Positions 38,945 to 50,900 of a DNA stretch of 54,705 nucleotides are shown one piece after another. Source of the DNA: Streptomyces sp. TRM49041 (GTDB lineage Bacteria > Actinomycetota > Actinomycetes > Streptomycetales > Streptomycetaceae); assembly GCF_008271805.1 (NCBI RefSeq), contig NZ_VSRY01000173.1:328815-383519 (forward strand). Direction: 5' to 3'. The translations under genes and the position numbers were made by a program. The notes below the pieces were generated by a model. It worked only from the letters and a program-made list of their open reading frames with translations. It had not been told where the DNA came from and made no database searches. Each line of letters starts with the position of its first letter. Within the stretch, counting starts at the first letter, position 1.

Positions 38945-41900
38945 GTGGACCGTCGTGCGACGCGCAATCCGATCGGGTCGAGCCTGGGCGGTGATGTGGC
39001 GGCGATGTCGCTGCCCGCACTGGTGGAGGCGCAGGTGCGGCGGGCTCCCGAGCACCCGGCCGTGGTCTTCGGTTCGACCGTGCTCAGCTATGCCGAACTC
39101 GACCGTAGGGCCAACAGGCTGGCCCGACGGCTCATCGGTATCGGAACGGGCCCCGAGCAGGTCGTGGCACTGGCCGTGCCGAGGTCGGCGGACGCGGTGG
39201 TCGCCATGCTGGCCGTACTGAGGACCGGGGCGGCATACCTGCCGATCGACCCGCGCTACCCCGCTCAGCGGATCGCGTTCATGCTGACCGACGCCCGGCC
39301 GTCAGTCGTGCTCACGACCAGCGCCACCCGTGCCACGCTGCCCGACACCACGACCCCTGTCGTACTTCTCGACGACATCGACCTGACGACGGGTGACGAC
39401 ACCGCCCCCGGCATCACGGTCCGTGCGGAGAACGCGGCCTACGTCATCTACACGTCCGGTTCCACGGGACTGCCCAAGGGCGTGGTCGTACCGCACCTGG
39501 GCGTCTCGAACCACATGCTGTGGCAGGCCGGTCAGTGGGATGTCGACGCGTCGGACGTGGTGCTCGCCCGGACCGCCTTCAGCTTCGACGCGTCCGGCTC
39601 GGAGATCTGGCTGCCGCTGATCGCCGGTGCGACGATCTGCATGGCGCCCGACGACGTGGTGGGCCTGCCGCACCTGCTGATCGAGTACGCCGCCGAACAC
39701 GGTGTCACAGTCGCTCAGTTCGTGCCGTCGCTGCTGGCGGTCGCGCTGCCCGCGATCCGGGACACCTCCGGTCTCGCCCTGCGACTCCTCTTTGTCGCGG
39801 GAGAAGTGCTGCCGCCCTCCCTGGCGGACGAGGTCGTCACCAAGTTGGACCTGCGACTCGGCCACCACTACGGCCCGACCGAAGCCTCGATCGATGTGAC
39901 AGCGTTCGAAGTGCGGCCCGGCGAGAGCTACCGGAACGTGCCCATCGGGTCCCCGGTCGCCAACACCCAGGTGCACATCCTCGACAGCGCCCTGCGCCCG
40001 GTGGGACCCGGTGAAGAGGGCGAGCTCTACGTGGCGGGCGTCCAGCTCGCCCGCGGCTACCTGGGCCGGGCCGGCCTGACCGCACAGCGGTTCGTCGCCT
40101 CCCCCTTCGCCGAGGGCGAGCGGATGTACAGAACCGGGGACCTGGCCAGGTGGAATGCCGATGGCCTCATCGAGTTCGCAGGTCGAGCCGACGACCAGGT
40201 GAAGATCCGCGGCTTCCGGATCGAGCTGGGCGAGATCGAAGCGGCGATCACCCAACTGGCCGAGGTATCCCAGGCGGCCGTGACCGTGCACGAGGGCCGC
40301 CCGGGACAGCAGCGCCTCGTCGCCTACGTCGTGGGCGCGGTGGAGGCCGCCACGGTGCAGGACCGGCTGGCCGCCCGGCTGCCCGAGCACATGGTGCCGT
40401 CGGTGTACATGATGCTCGACGAGCTTCCGCTCGCCCCGAACGGCAAGCTGGACCGCGCCGCGCTGCCCGCCCCGGAACTCACGGTCGGCGCCGGTCGCGC
40501 GCCCCGAACGGCCGCCGAAGAGGTTCTTGCCGGACTCTTCGCCGATGTCCTGGGCATCGACCGAGTCGGTGCGGACGACGGCTTCTTCGATCTCGGCGGC
40601 GATTCACTCCTCGCAGCCCGGCTGATCAGCCGCATCCGCACCGCGCTCGACCGTGAGGTGTCGGTTCGCGCCCTCTTCGAGGCGCCCACCGTCGCCGGCC
40701 TGGCCGCCCGTCTCGACGAGGCGGGAGTGGCACGGCCGCCGCTGACCCGCATTGAGCGCCCCGACCCCATGCCGCTGTCGCACGCCCAGCGTGGGCTGTG
40801 GTTCCTGCACCAGCTCGAAGGCGCGAGCGCCACCTACAACATCCCCCTCGTCCTGCGGCTGACCGGAGAGGTGGACCCCGAGGCGCTCCGTGCCGCCGTC
40901 CGCGACGTCTCCCGGCGGCACGAGACGCTGCGGACGGTGTTCCCGGAGACAGACGGTGTCGCCTGCCAGGACGTACTCGACACGCTCGCCACGCTCACCG
41001 TCGTCAGTACCCCTGACATCGACGGCGCGGTGTCCGCAGCGGCCCGTCACCCGTTCGACCTTTGTAGCGAAGCGCCGCTGCGAGCCACCCTGTTCTCGCG
41101 ACCCGGCGCGGACGAGCACACCCTCCTGCTCCTGATGCATCACATAGCGAGCGACGGCTGGTCCGAGCGCCCGCTGATCGAAGATCTGTCCCTGGCCTAC
41201 GCCGCCCGTTGCATCGGACACGAACCGGCGTGGGACGAACTGCCGGTGACCTACGCCGACTACACCCTCTGGCAGGGCGAGGCAGACGGTGTCGACTTCT
41301 GGCGGACCGCGCTCGCCGGGCTGCCGCAGCGCGTCGAACTTCCCACCGACCGCCCCCGGCCTCCGGCTGCGAGCTTCCGCGGTGACGAGGTGCGCACGCA
41401 CCTCGACGCCGAGCTGCACCGGGAGGCGACCGCGCTCGCCCGCTCCACCGGCCGCACCGTCTTCATGGTGGTGCAGGCCGCCCTCGCAGCGCTCATGACC
41501 CGGCTCGGCGCCGGCACCGACATCCCTCTCGGCACCCCGACCGCAGGGCGCCCCGACGAGCAACTCGACGGTCTCGTCGGCTATTTCGTCAACACGCTCG
41601 TGCTGCGCACCGACACCTCGGGCGACCCGACCTTCCGGGAACTCCTGGACCGGGTGCACAGCACGGCCGCAGCCGCCTACCCGCACCAGGATGTACCGTT
41701 CGACCGGCTGGTCGAAGCACTCAATCCGGCCCGGTCCCTCTCGCACCACCCTCTCTTCCAGGTGATGCTCACCTTCGAGAACCTCGGCATGGCCGCACCC
41801 GCCATGCCCGGTCTCACCGTCGAGGTGGACGAAGCCTCCACCGGCGTCGCCAAGTTCGATCTCGACCTGCGCCTGCAGGAGCGCTTCTCCGACACCGGCA

Positions 41901-44900
41901 CCCCGGCCGGAGTGGACGTGGTCGCCGAGTACTCCACCGACCTCTTCGACGGCTCCTCGGTCGACACACTCATCGCCCGGCTCGCCCGGCTGCTGCGTGC
42001 AGCGGTGGCCGACCCGGAACGCCGGATCTCCACGATCGACCTGCTCACCGACGACGAACGCGCTGTGATCCATGGCCGTTCCGACCGGGTTGTCGACGAG
42101 CACGGCGAGCCGGTGCCCGACGGCGTGGTCGGCATCCTCGACGGCGCCCCGGCCAGGTACACCCTCGACGGTCGCCTCGAACGTCTGTGCATGCCGATCC
42201 TCGTCGACGGAGCCCCGGTCGACGCCTCCCGCACCGTCGAGACTCTGCTCGCACACCCCGCACTCGTCGACGCGACGGTGACGGACGGTCTCGTCGCCTA
42301 TGTCGTGACCGCCCCCGGCCTCTCCGTACGCTCCGTCGACCTTCGTGATCACCTCGTCCGTGTACTGCCCGACTTCCTCGTGCCGGAGACGTACGTCACC
42401 GTCGCCAAGCTGCCGCGCACCGAGGACGGCCGCTTCGACGTCGGCGCACTGCCCACTCCCGCCGTCGGGGACCTCGAATCGGCGGGCTCTCCCGAGGAAG
42501 AACTGCTGGCCTCACTCTTCGCCGAGGTGCTCGGCCTGCCCGAGGTGGGCCCGAGCCAGGGCTTCTTCGACCTCGGCGGCGACAGCATCGTCTCCATCAA
42601 GCTGGTCAGCCGCGCCCGCAAGGCAGGACTGCGAATCACTCCGCGGGACGTCTTCGAGCACAAGACCGTCGCCCGCATCGCTGCCGCTGCCCGCATGGCG
42701 GCTCCCACCGCCCCGATCGCCCAGGACATCGCCACAGGCCCGCTGCTCCCCACACCGGTCATGGCGGACCTGCGCGACCTCGGCGGTCCCGTCGACGGCT
42801 ACCACCAGTCGATGCTGCTCGTCGTGCCGGCCGGTCTCGGCGCCGAGCGTCTGACCGCCGCACTCCAGGCGGTCCTCGACCGGCATGACGCGCTTCGGCT
42901 GACCCTGGACGAGGAGTGGGGACTCACCATCCCCGCACCGGGCGCCGTCACAGCGACCGTCCGCCGCGTGGACGCCGCCGCTGCCGACGCCGACGCGCTG
43001 CGGGAGGCGATCGAAGAGCACAGCAGGGCTGCGCAGGCAGAACTGGACCCCTACAAGGGCGACATGGTGCGTGCGGTGTGGTTCGACGCCGGCGCGGAGC
43101 CCGGGCGGCTGCTGCTGCTCGTGCATCATCTGGCCGTGGACGGCGTTTCGTGGCAGCCTCTCCTCGGCGACCTTCGGGCAGCCTGGGAGGGAGAGGCTCT
43201 CGAACCGGTCGGGACATCGTTGCGGCGGTGGAGCGCACTTCTCGGCGAAGAGGCTAACAGCCGCATCGGTGAACTGACCTTCTGGCGCTCGGTGCTGGAA
43301 ACGCCCGACCCGCTCCTCGGCGACCGGCCGCTGGACCCCGCGATCGATGTCCGGGCCGGTGCCGGGACGTTGACGCTCACTCTGCCGACCGACGTCACCG
43401 AAGCGTTGCTCACCTCGGTCCCCGTCGCCGTGCATGCAGGTGTGCGGGACGTGCTGGTCACGGGCCTTTCGCTGGCCGTCGCCGCGTGGCGCGGCCGGCG
43501 CGGAGTCGACTCCTCCGCGCTGCTTCTCGAACTGGAGGGGCACGGCCGTGAGGACATCGTGCCCGGACTGGACCTCAGCCGTACTGTCGGCTGGTTCACC
43601 AGCGCGTTCCCCGTCCGTGTCGACCCGGGAGGCGCCGACGGTGTCCGCGCCCTGAAGCTCGTCAAGGAACAGCTGCGCGCGGTGCCCGGCAACGGCATCG
43701 GATACGGGCTGTTGCGGCACCGCAATCCGCGCTCCAACGAGGAACTCGCCGCCTACGACCGCCCGCAGCTGGGATTCAACTACCTGGGCCGTTACGCCGC
43801 CCCCGAACTCGCCGACTGGGCGCCCGCGCCCGAGGCTCCCGCGCTTGGCGCGGGCTTCGACGACGCCGCGCCGCTCGGCCTGGGCATCGAGCTCGACGCC
43901 GTGACCGTCGACCACGCCCACGGGGCGCAGCTCGTTGCGACCTGGACCTGGTCGAAGGCCCTGCTGGCCGAGGACGACGTACGGGAACTGGCGCACGGCT
44001 GGTTCGCCTCACTCACCGATCTCGCGGGCGTCGAAGGCGGCGGACTGACCCCGTCCGACCTGCCCCTCGTGGACCTCTCGCAAGGCGACATCGAGGAGTT
44101 GGAAGGGGCGCTGCCGGACCTGGCCGACGTGCTGCCGCTCGCCCCGCTCCAGGAGGGCCTGCTCTTCCACGCTCTGTACGACTCCGGCGCCGACCTCTAC
44201 GCCGTCCAAGAGGTCTTCGCGCTGAGCGGCCCGCTGGACTCGGGCGCCCTGCGTACCGCCGCGGCTTCCCTTCTCGATCGCTACCCGAACCTGCGGGCGG
44301 GCTTCCACCACGAGGGCCTGTCCCGGCCCGTCCAGGTGGTTGTCGACGGCCTCGAACTGCCGTGGCGGGAAGTCGACCTCTCGGCACTCACCGAGGCCGA
44401 GCGCGAGCCCGCCCTCGGCCGGATCGTGGCCGAGGCGCGCGCCGAGCGCTTCGACCTGGGCCGACCGCCGCTGCTGCGTTTCACCCTGGTCAGGCTCGCC
44501 GAGGACGAGCACCGGCTCGTCCTCGTCAACCACCACATCCTCTTCGACGGCTGGTCCATGCAGCTGGTGCTGGACGAGTTGTTCGCGCTCTACCGGGGCG
44601 AGACCCTGCCTGAGCCGGCCGCGTTCCGCGACCACCTGGCCTGGATGGCGCGGCAGGACCGTACGGCGGCGCACGACGCCTGGCGGACCGCGCTCGACGG
44701 GCTCGCCGCACCGACCCTCCTCGCCAAGCCGGGCACGGAGGCGCCCGCCCGCCCCCTCCAGGTCTACTGCGACCTGCCCGACACGGTGTCCGGGCGGCTC
44801 CAGGAGCGGCTGCGCGAGTACGGGATCACCCTCAACACCGCCGTCCAGGGCCTGTGGAGCCTGCTGCTCCGCGCCCGCACCGGACAGGAGGACGTGGTGT

Positions 44901-47900
44901 TCGGCTCCACGTACTCCGGACGCTCCGCGGAGCTGGCCGGCAGCGAGGCGATGGTCGGTATGTTCATCAACACGCTGCCCGTCCGCGTCCGGCTCGACGC
45001 GACGGAGTCCCTGCTGCAGCTGCTGGAGCGCGTACAGGACGAGCAGTCCCGGCTGATCGCGCACCAGTACCTCGGACTCAACGACGTACAGCGGCTCCGT
45101 GGACTGGGCGACCTGTTCGACACGCTGACCATCGTCGAGAACTACCCGCACGATGACGACGACGTATGGGAGCCCGCACCCGGCCTGCGCGCGAGCGTGC
45201 TGGAGGACCACGACGCCACCCACTACCCGCTGACCCTCTCGGTGCTTCCCGGGTCGCGGCTGAAGCTGCGCCTGGAGTACCGGCCGGACCTGCTGGACGG
45301 TTCGCAGATCGACGCGCTCGCGGCCGACCTCGTCCGCCTGTTCACCGCTCTCGTGGACGACGCCTCCGTGCCCGTCGGCGAACTCGTCGGGACGGGGACG
45401 GCCGTGGCCGCGACCGCACCGGGCACCGCACCGGCCGTCGAACCGGCCGAGGCGCGGACCAGCGGTACGGCCGACGAGGGCGGCGTCACCGTGCCCCTCT
45501 CCTTCCGCGCACCGCGGACCCCGGAGCAGGAGATCCTCTGCGGTCTCTTCGCCGCCGTGCTCGGAGTGCCGACCGTCGGCATCGACGACAGCTTCTTCGA
45601 CCTCGGCGGGCACTCGCTCACCGCGATCCGGCTGCTCAGCCGCATCCGCTCGATGTTCAACGTGGAACTCGCCATCCGGCACCTCTTCGAGGCCCCCACC
45701 GTCGCCGAACTCGCCGAACGGATGACGGGCGCCGAGCAGTCCAGGCTCGCCCTCGGCCCGATGACACGGCCGGAGCACATTCCCGTCTCGGCGGCGCAGT
45801 GGCGCCTGTGGTTCCTGTATCGGCTCGAAGGCCGCAGCGCCACCTACACCGTGCCGCTGCTGCTGCGCATGTCTGGACCCCTCGACCGGGCGGCCCTCGA
45901 AGCCGCTCTCGGCGACATGGTGGCGCGGCACGAGAGCCTGCGCACCCGCTTCCCGGAGGTGGACGGGCAGCCCTACCAGCCGATCATCGACGCCGAGCAG
46001 CCGGAGGTCACCCTGGTCGAGACCGACGAGGCCGGGCTCGCCGAGCAACTCGCCGTCGCCACCCGCTACGGTTTCGATCTCGCCACCGAACTGCCGCTGC
46101 GGATCACCCTGTTCCGGCTTTCGGAGACCGAGCACGTCCTCCTCTTCCTGCTTCATCACATCGCCAGTGACGGCTGGTCGGACGCACCGTTCGCGCGGGA
46201 CCTCTCCGTCGCGTACGCAGCCCGGACCGAGGGGCGGGCGCCGGCCTGGCCCGCGCTGCCCGTCCAATATGCCGACTACACGCTCTGGCAGCGCGAACTG
46301 CTCGGTTCCGAGAGCGACCCGCAGAGCCTGCTGTCGCAGCAACTCGCCTACTGGCAGAAGACCCTCGCCGGGCTCCCGGAGCAGTTGGAGCTGCCCACCG
46401 ACCGGCCGCGGCCCTCCGCCGCGAGCTTCCGCGGCGACGAGGTCCACTTCGAGCTCGACGCCGACCTGCACGCCGGGCTGCTCGAACTCGCCCGCCACAC
46501 GAACACCACCCTCTTCATGGTGTTCCAGGCGGCAGTGGCCGGATTGCTCACCCGGCTCGGAGCCGGCGACGACATCCCGCTCGGCGGCGTCATCGCCGGA
46601 CGGACCGACGAGGCGCTCGACGAACTGATCGGCTTCTTCGTCAACACCCTGGTGCTGCGCACCGACACCTCCGGGAACCCGACCTTCCGGGAACTCCTCG
46701 CCCGGGTCCGCGAGACGGACCTGGCCGCGTACGCGCACCAGGAGGTGCCGTTCGAGCGCCTGGTCGAGGTGCTCAACCCGACCCGCTCCCTCGCGCACCA
46801 CCCGCTGTTCCAAGTCATGATCCTGTTCCAGAACAACGCCGAGGCGGACCTGAGCCTGCCCGGTCTGCGGGCCGGTCTGGAGGATGTCGGTTCCGGGGTC
46901 GCCAAGTTCGACCTCGACTTCGACATGCAGGAGAACCACGGCCCCGACGGCGAGCCCGCCGGCCTGTCGGGCCTGGTCGAGTACGCCACCGACCTGTTCG
47001 ACCGGTCCACCGTGCAGGACATCGTCGACCGGCTCGCCCGGCTGCTGAGGGCGGTCGTGGCGGACCCGGACCAGAGGCTGTGGCAGACGGACATCCTGGC
47101 CCCGGCGGAACGCCGGGAACTGCTGGAGCAGTGGACCGCACCGGCTCCGCCGTCCGAGCGGACGACCGTCCCCGCGCTGTTCGAGGCCGCCGCCGCCGTG
47201 CACCCCGAGGCGATCGCCGTCGCCGAGGGCACGGAGCGCCTGACCTACGCGCAGCTGAACGCCCGGGCGAACCGACTCGCCCACACCCTCATCGCCCAGG
47301 GCGTGGGCCCGGAGTCCGTGGTCGCGCTCGCCCTGCCGCGCAGCGTGGACCTCGTGGTGGGCGTCCTCGGCGTCCTCAAGGCCGGCGGCGTCTACCTGCC
47401 GCTGGATCCGAACTACCCGGCCGAGCGCATCGCCTTCGTCGTGGAGGACGCTCGCCCGGCCGTCGTCGTGACCAGCCTCCGCGCGGACGTGGCCCTGCCC
47501 GACGGCAGCACCCGCGTCGTCATGGAGGAGCTGGCCGACGGTCCCGTCACCGACCCGGCACGCCGGACGCTGCGCCCCGACAACGGCGCGTACATCATCT
47601 ACACGTCCGGCTCCACGGGGCGGCCCAAGGGCGTCCTGATCCCCCACCAGAACGTCGTGCGGCTCTTCACGCGGACGGACCAGTGGTTCGGCTTCGACGA
47701 GTCCGACGTGTGGACGCTGTTCCACTCCTACGCGTTCGACTTCTCCGTCTGGGAGCTGTGGGGACCGCTGCTGCACGGCGGCACGCTCGTCGTGGTTCCC
47801 CAGGACGTGAGCCGCTCTCCGCTCGACTTCCTGCGGCTGCTCGGGGACGAGCGCGTCACCGTGCTCAACCAGACCCCGTCCGCCTTCTACCAGCTCATGC

Positions 47901-50900
47901 AGGCCGACGAGGAGAACCCCGGCACGGAGCTGGCACTGAGGTACGTGGTCTTCGGCGGTGAGGCGCTCGACCTGGGACGGCTCTCGTCCTGGTACGACCG
48001 GCACGCCGACGACTCTCCCGTACTGGTCAACATGTACGGCATCACCGAGACCACGGTGCACGTCACCCACCAGGCGCTCGACCGCGTCTCGGCGGCCGCC
48101 ACCGCCAACAGCGTCGTCGGCGTAGGCATCCCCGACCTGCACGTGTACGTCCTCGATCAGGGCCTGCAGCCCGTCCCGGCGGGCACCACCGGCGAGCTGT
48201 ACGTCGCCGGCGCCGGCCTGGCCCGCGGCTACCTCGGCCGCCCCGGCCTCAGCGCACAGCGCTTCGTCGCCGACCCGTACGGCCCGCCCGGGACCCGCAT
48301 GTACCGCACCGGAGACCTGGCCCGCCGGGCCGCGGACGGCAGGCTGTCCTACTTCGGCCGGGCCGACGATCAGGTGAAGATCCGCGGCTTCCGGATCGAG
48401 CTGGGCGAGATCGAGTCCGCGGTCCTCGACGCGCCGGATGTCGCGCAGGCCGCCGTGATCGTGCGTGAGGACCAGCCGGGCGATCCGCGGCTCACCGCGT
48501 ACGTGGTCGGCGGCGACACCGCCCGTGTCCGCAAGCACATCGCGGACGTGCTGCCCGCCCACATGGTCCCCGCCTCCTTCGTCACGCTCGACCGGCTGCC
48601 GCTCACCCCGAACGGCAAGCTCGACCGCAAGGCCCTGCCCGCGCCCACGCTGTCCGGTGCCGCGGAGGGCCGGCGACCGCGCGACCCGCGCGAGGAACTC
48701 CTCGCGGTCCTCTTCGCCGACGTGCTGAACGTGGACCGGGTCGGGATCGACGACAACTTCTTCGAGCTGGGCGGGCACTCGCTGCTCGCCACCCGGCTGA
48801 TCAGCCGCATCCGGTCCGCGATGGGGGTGGAGGTTCCCGTCCGGGCACTGTTCGAGACGCCGACCGTCGCCGGGCTCGCCGGCTGGACGGACCAGGCGGG
48901 CGAGGCCAGGCGCGCCCTGGAGCCCACGGAACGTCCCGAGCGGGTGCCGCTCTCCTTCGGCCAGCGCGGGCTGTGGTTCCTCAACCGGCTCGAAGGCCCC
49001 AGCTCGACGTACAACGTGCCGCTCGTCATGCGCTTCTCGGGGCCGCTCGACGTTCCGGCGCTGCGGACCGCCCTGCACGACGTGGTCGCCCGGCACGAGG
49101 GGTTGCGCACCCTGTTCCGCGAGGCCGACGGCACGCCGTACCAGCACATCGTGCCCGCGGACGAAGCGGTGGTGGGCCTGATCATCGCCGACGTCGACGA
49201 CGAGCAGCACTTGGAGGCGGCTCTCGCCGAGGCCGCGCAGTACCACTTCGACCTCGTCACCGAACTACCCATCCGCTGCACCCTGTTCCGGCTCAGCGAC
49301 GAGGAACACGCCCTGCTGCCGCTCATGCACCACATCGCCAGCGACGGCTGGTCGGAGACACTGCTCGGCGACGACCTCTCCGTCGCCTACGCGGCACGGG
49401 CCGAGGGGCGTGCCCCCGGCTGGGCGCCGCTTCCGGTGCACTACGCGGACTACACCCTGTGGCAGCGTGACCTGCTCGGACGCGAGGACGACCCCGACAG
49501 CGCGATCTCCCGGCAGCTCGCCTACTGGACCGAGAACCTGCGCGGCCTGCCGGAGCTCGTGAACCTGCCCACCGACCGGCCCCGGCCGCCGGTGGCCACG
49601 TACGGAGGCGCCGAGGCGCCGCTGCGTCTGGACGCCGCCCTGCACGACGCTCTGCTGCGTCTCGCCCGACAGGGCAACACCACCCTCTTCATGACGATCC
49701 AGGCCGGCTTGGTCGCCCTCGTGAGCAGGCTCAGCGGCGACACCGACATCGCCATCGGAACCCCGGTCGCCGGGCGTACCGACGAGGCTCTGGAAGACCT
49801 GTTCGGCTACTTCGTCAACACGCTCGTGCTGCGCACCGATGCCTCGGGCGACCCCACGTTCACCGAGCTGCTGGAGCGCGTACGCGAGACCGACCTGGCC
49901 GCGTTCGCCCACCAGGACGTGCCGTTCGAGCGCCTCGTCGAAGTGGTCAACCCGGTGAGGTCGCTCGCCCGGCACCCGCTCTACCAGGTCATGCTGACGT
50001 TCGAGAACTTCGACGAGGTCAAGCTGACCGTACCCGGCCTCGAAACCCGGCTCGAAGACGTGGTCGGCGACGCCTCCAAGTTCGACATGGACGTCCGTCT
50101 GCAGGAGAGGTACGGACCGGACGGCGAGCCCGCCGGGATCGTCGGCGAGATCGAATACGCCACCGACCTGTTCGACCGGGCGACGATGAACGCGTTCGGC
50201 GACCGCCTGATCCGGCTGCTCACCGCGGCCGCCGCCGACCCGACCGCGCCGGTCGCCGCACTCGACCTGCTGTCCGACGACGAGCGGGACACCGCCCTCG
50301 TGGACGCCGAAGGACGCCTCGTGCCCCCGGGCGTGGTGGCCACGCTCCCCTCAGGAGAGCTGGCACGCCGCAACCCCGACGGCATCACCGAGCTCCTCGG
50401 GCGCCCCGAGGACGTGCGCCTGGTGCGCGGTTTCCGCGTAAACCCCGCCGAGGTCGCGGCCCGGCTGCGCGAGGTCTTCGCGGACGCCGCCGTCGTCGCC
50501 GGCTCCGCCCGGGTCGTCGCCTACGTCGTCCACGACGGCGACGCGACGGCCGCACGGCGCCTCGCCGAGTCCGTGCTGCCCGACTACCTCGTGCCCGCCA
50601 AGTTCGTCGTCGTCACGGAGATCCCCGCCGAACTTCCGACCGAGGACCTCGTCACCGCCGCCGTCCGGCGCAGCCCGCGCACACTCGCCGAGGAGATCAT
50701 CGCCGGTCTCTTCGCCGAGACGCTGGGCGTCGCCGCGGTCGGCATCGACGACAACTTCTTCGACCTCGGCGGCCACTCGCTGTCCGCGATCCGGCTGCTC
50801 AGCCGCATCAGGTCGCAGCTCGGGGCGGAGCTGTCGGTGCGGTCGCTGTTCGCCGAGCCCACGGTGGCGGGGCTCGCCACCCGGATCGACGGCGCGTCCG

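Noticed and set aside
38945..39005. Alternative NRPS start at ATG 39005
   Set aside because: GTG 38945 has AGGAG at an ideal 8-nt spacing; the ATG has none, although it would lose only 20 non-conserved residues.
44009..49246. Open minus-strand frame of about 1,745 codons opposite the NRPS
   Set aside because: It is antisense to perfectly ordered NRPS motifs, has no Shine-Dalgarno, and its Gln/His/Arg/Val-rich text is typical of the complement of GC-rich coding DNA.
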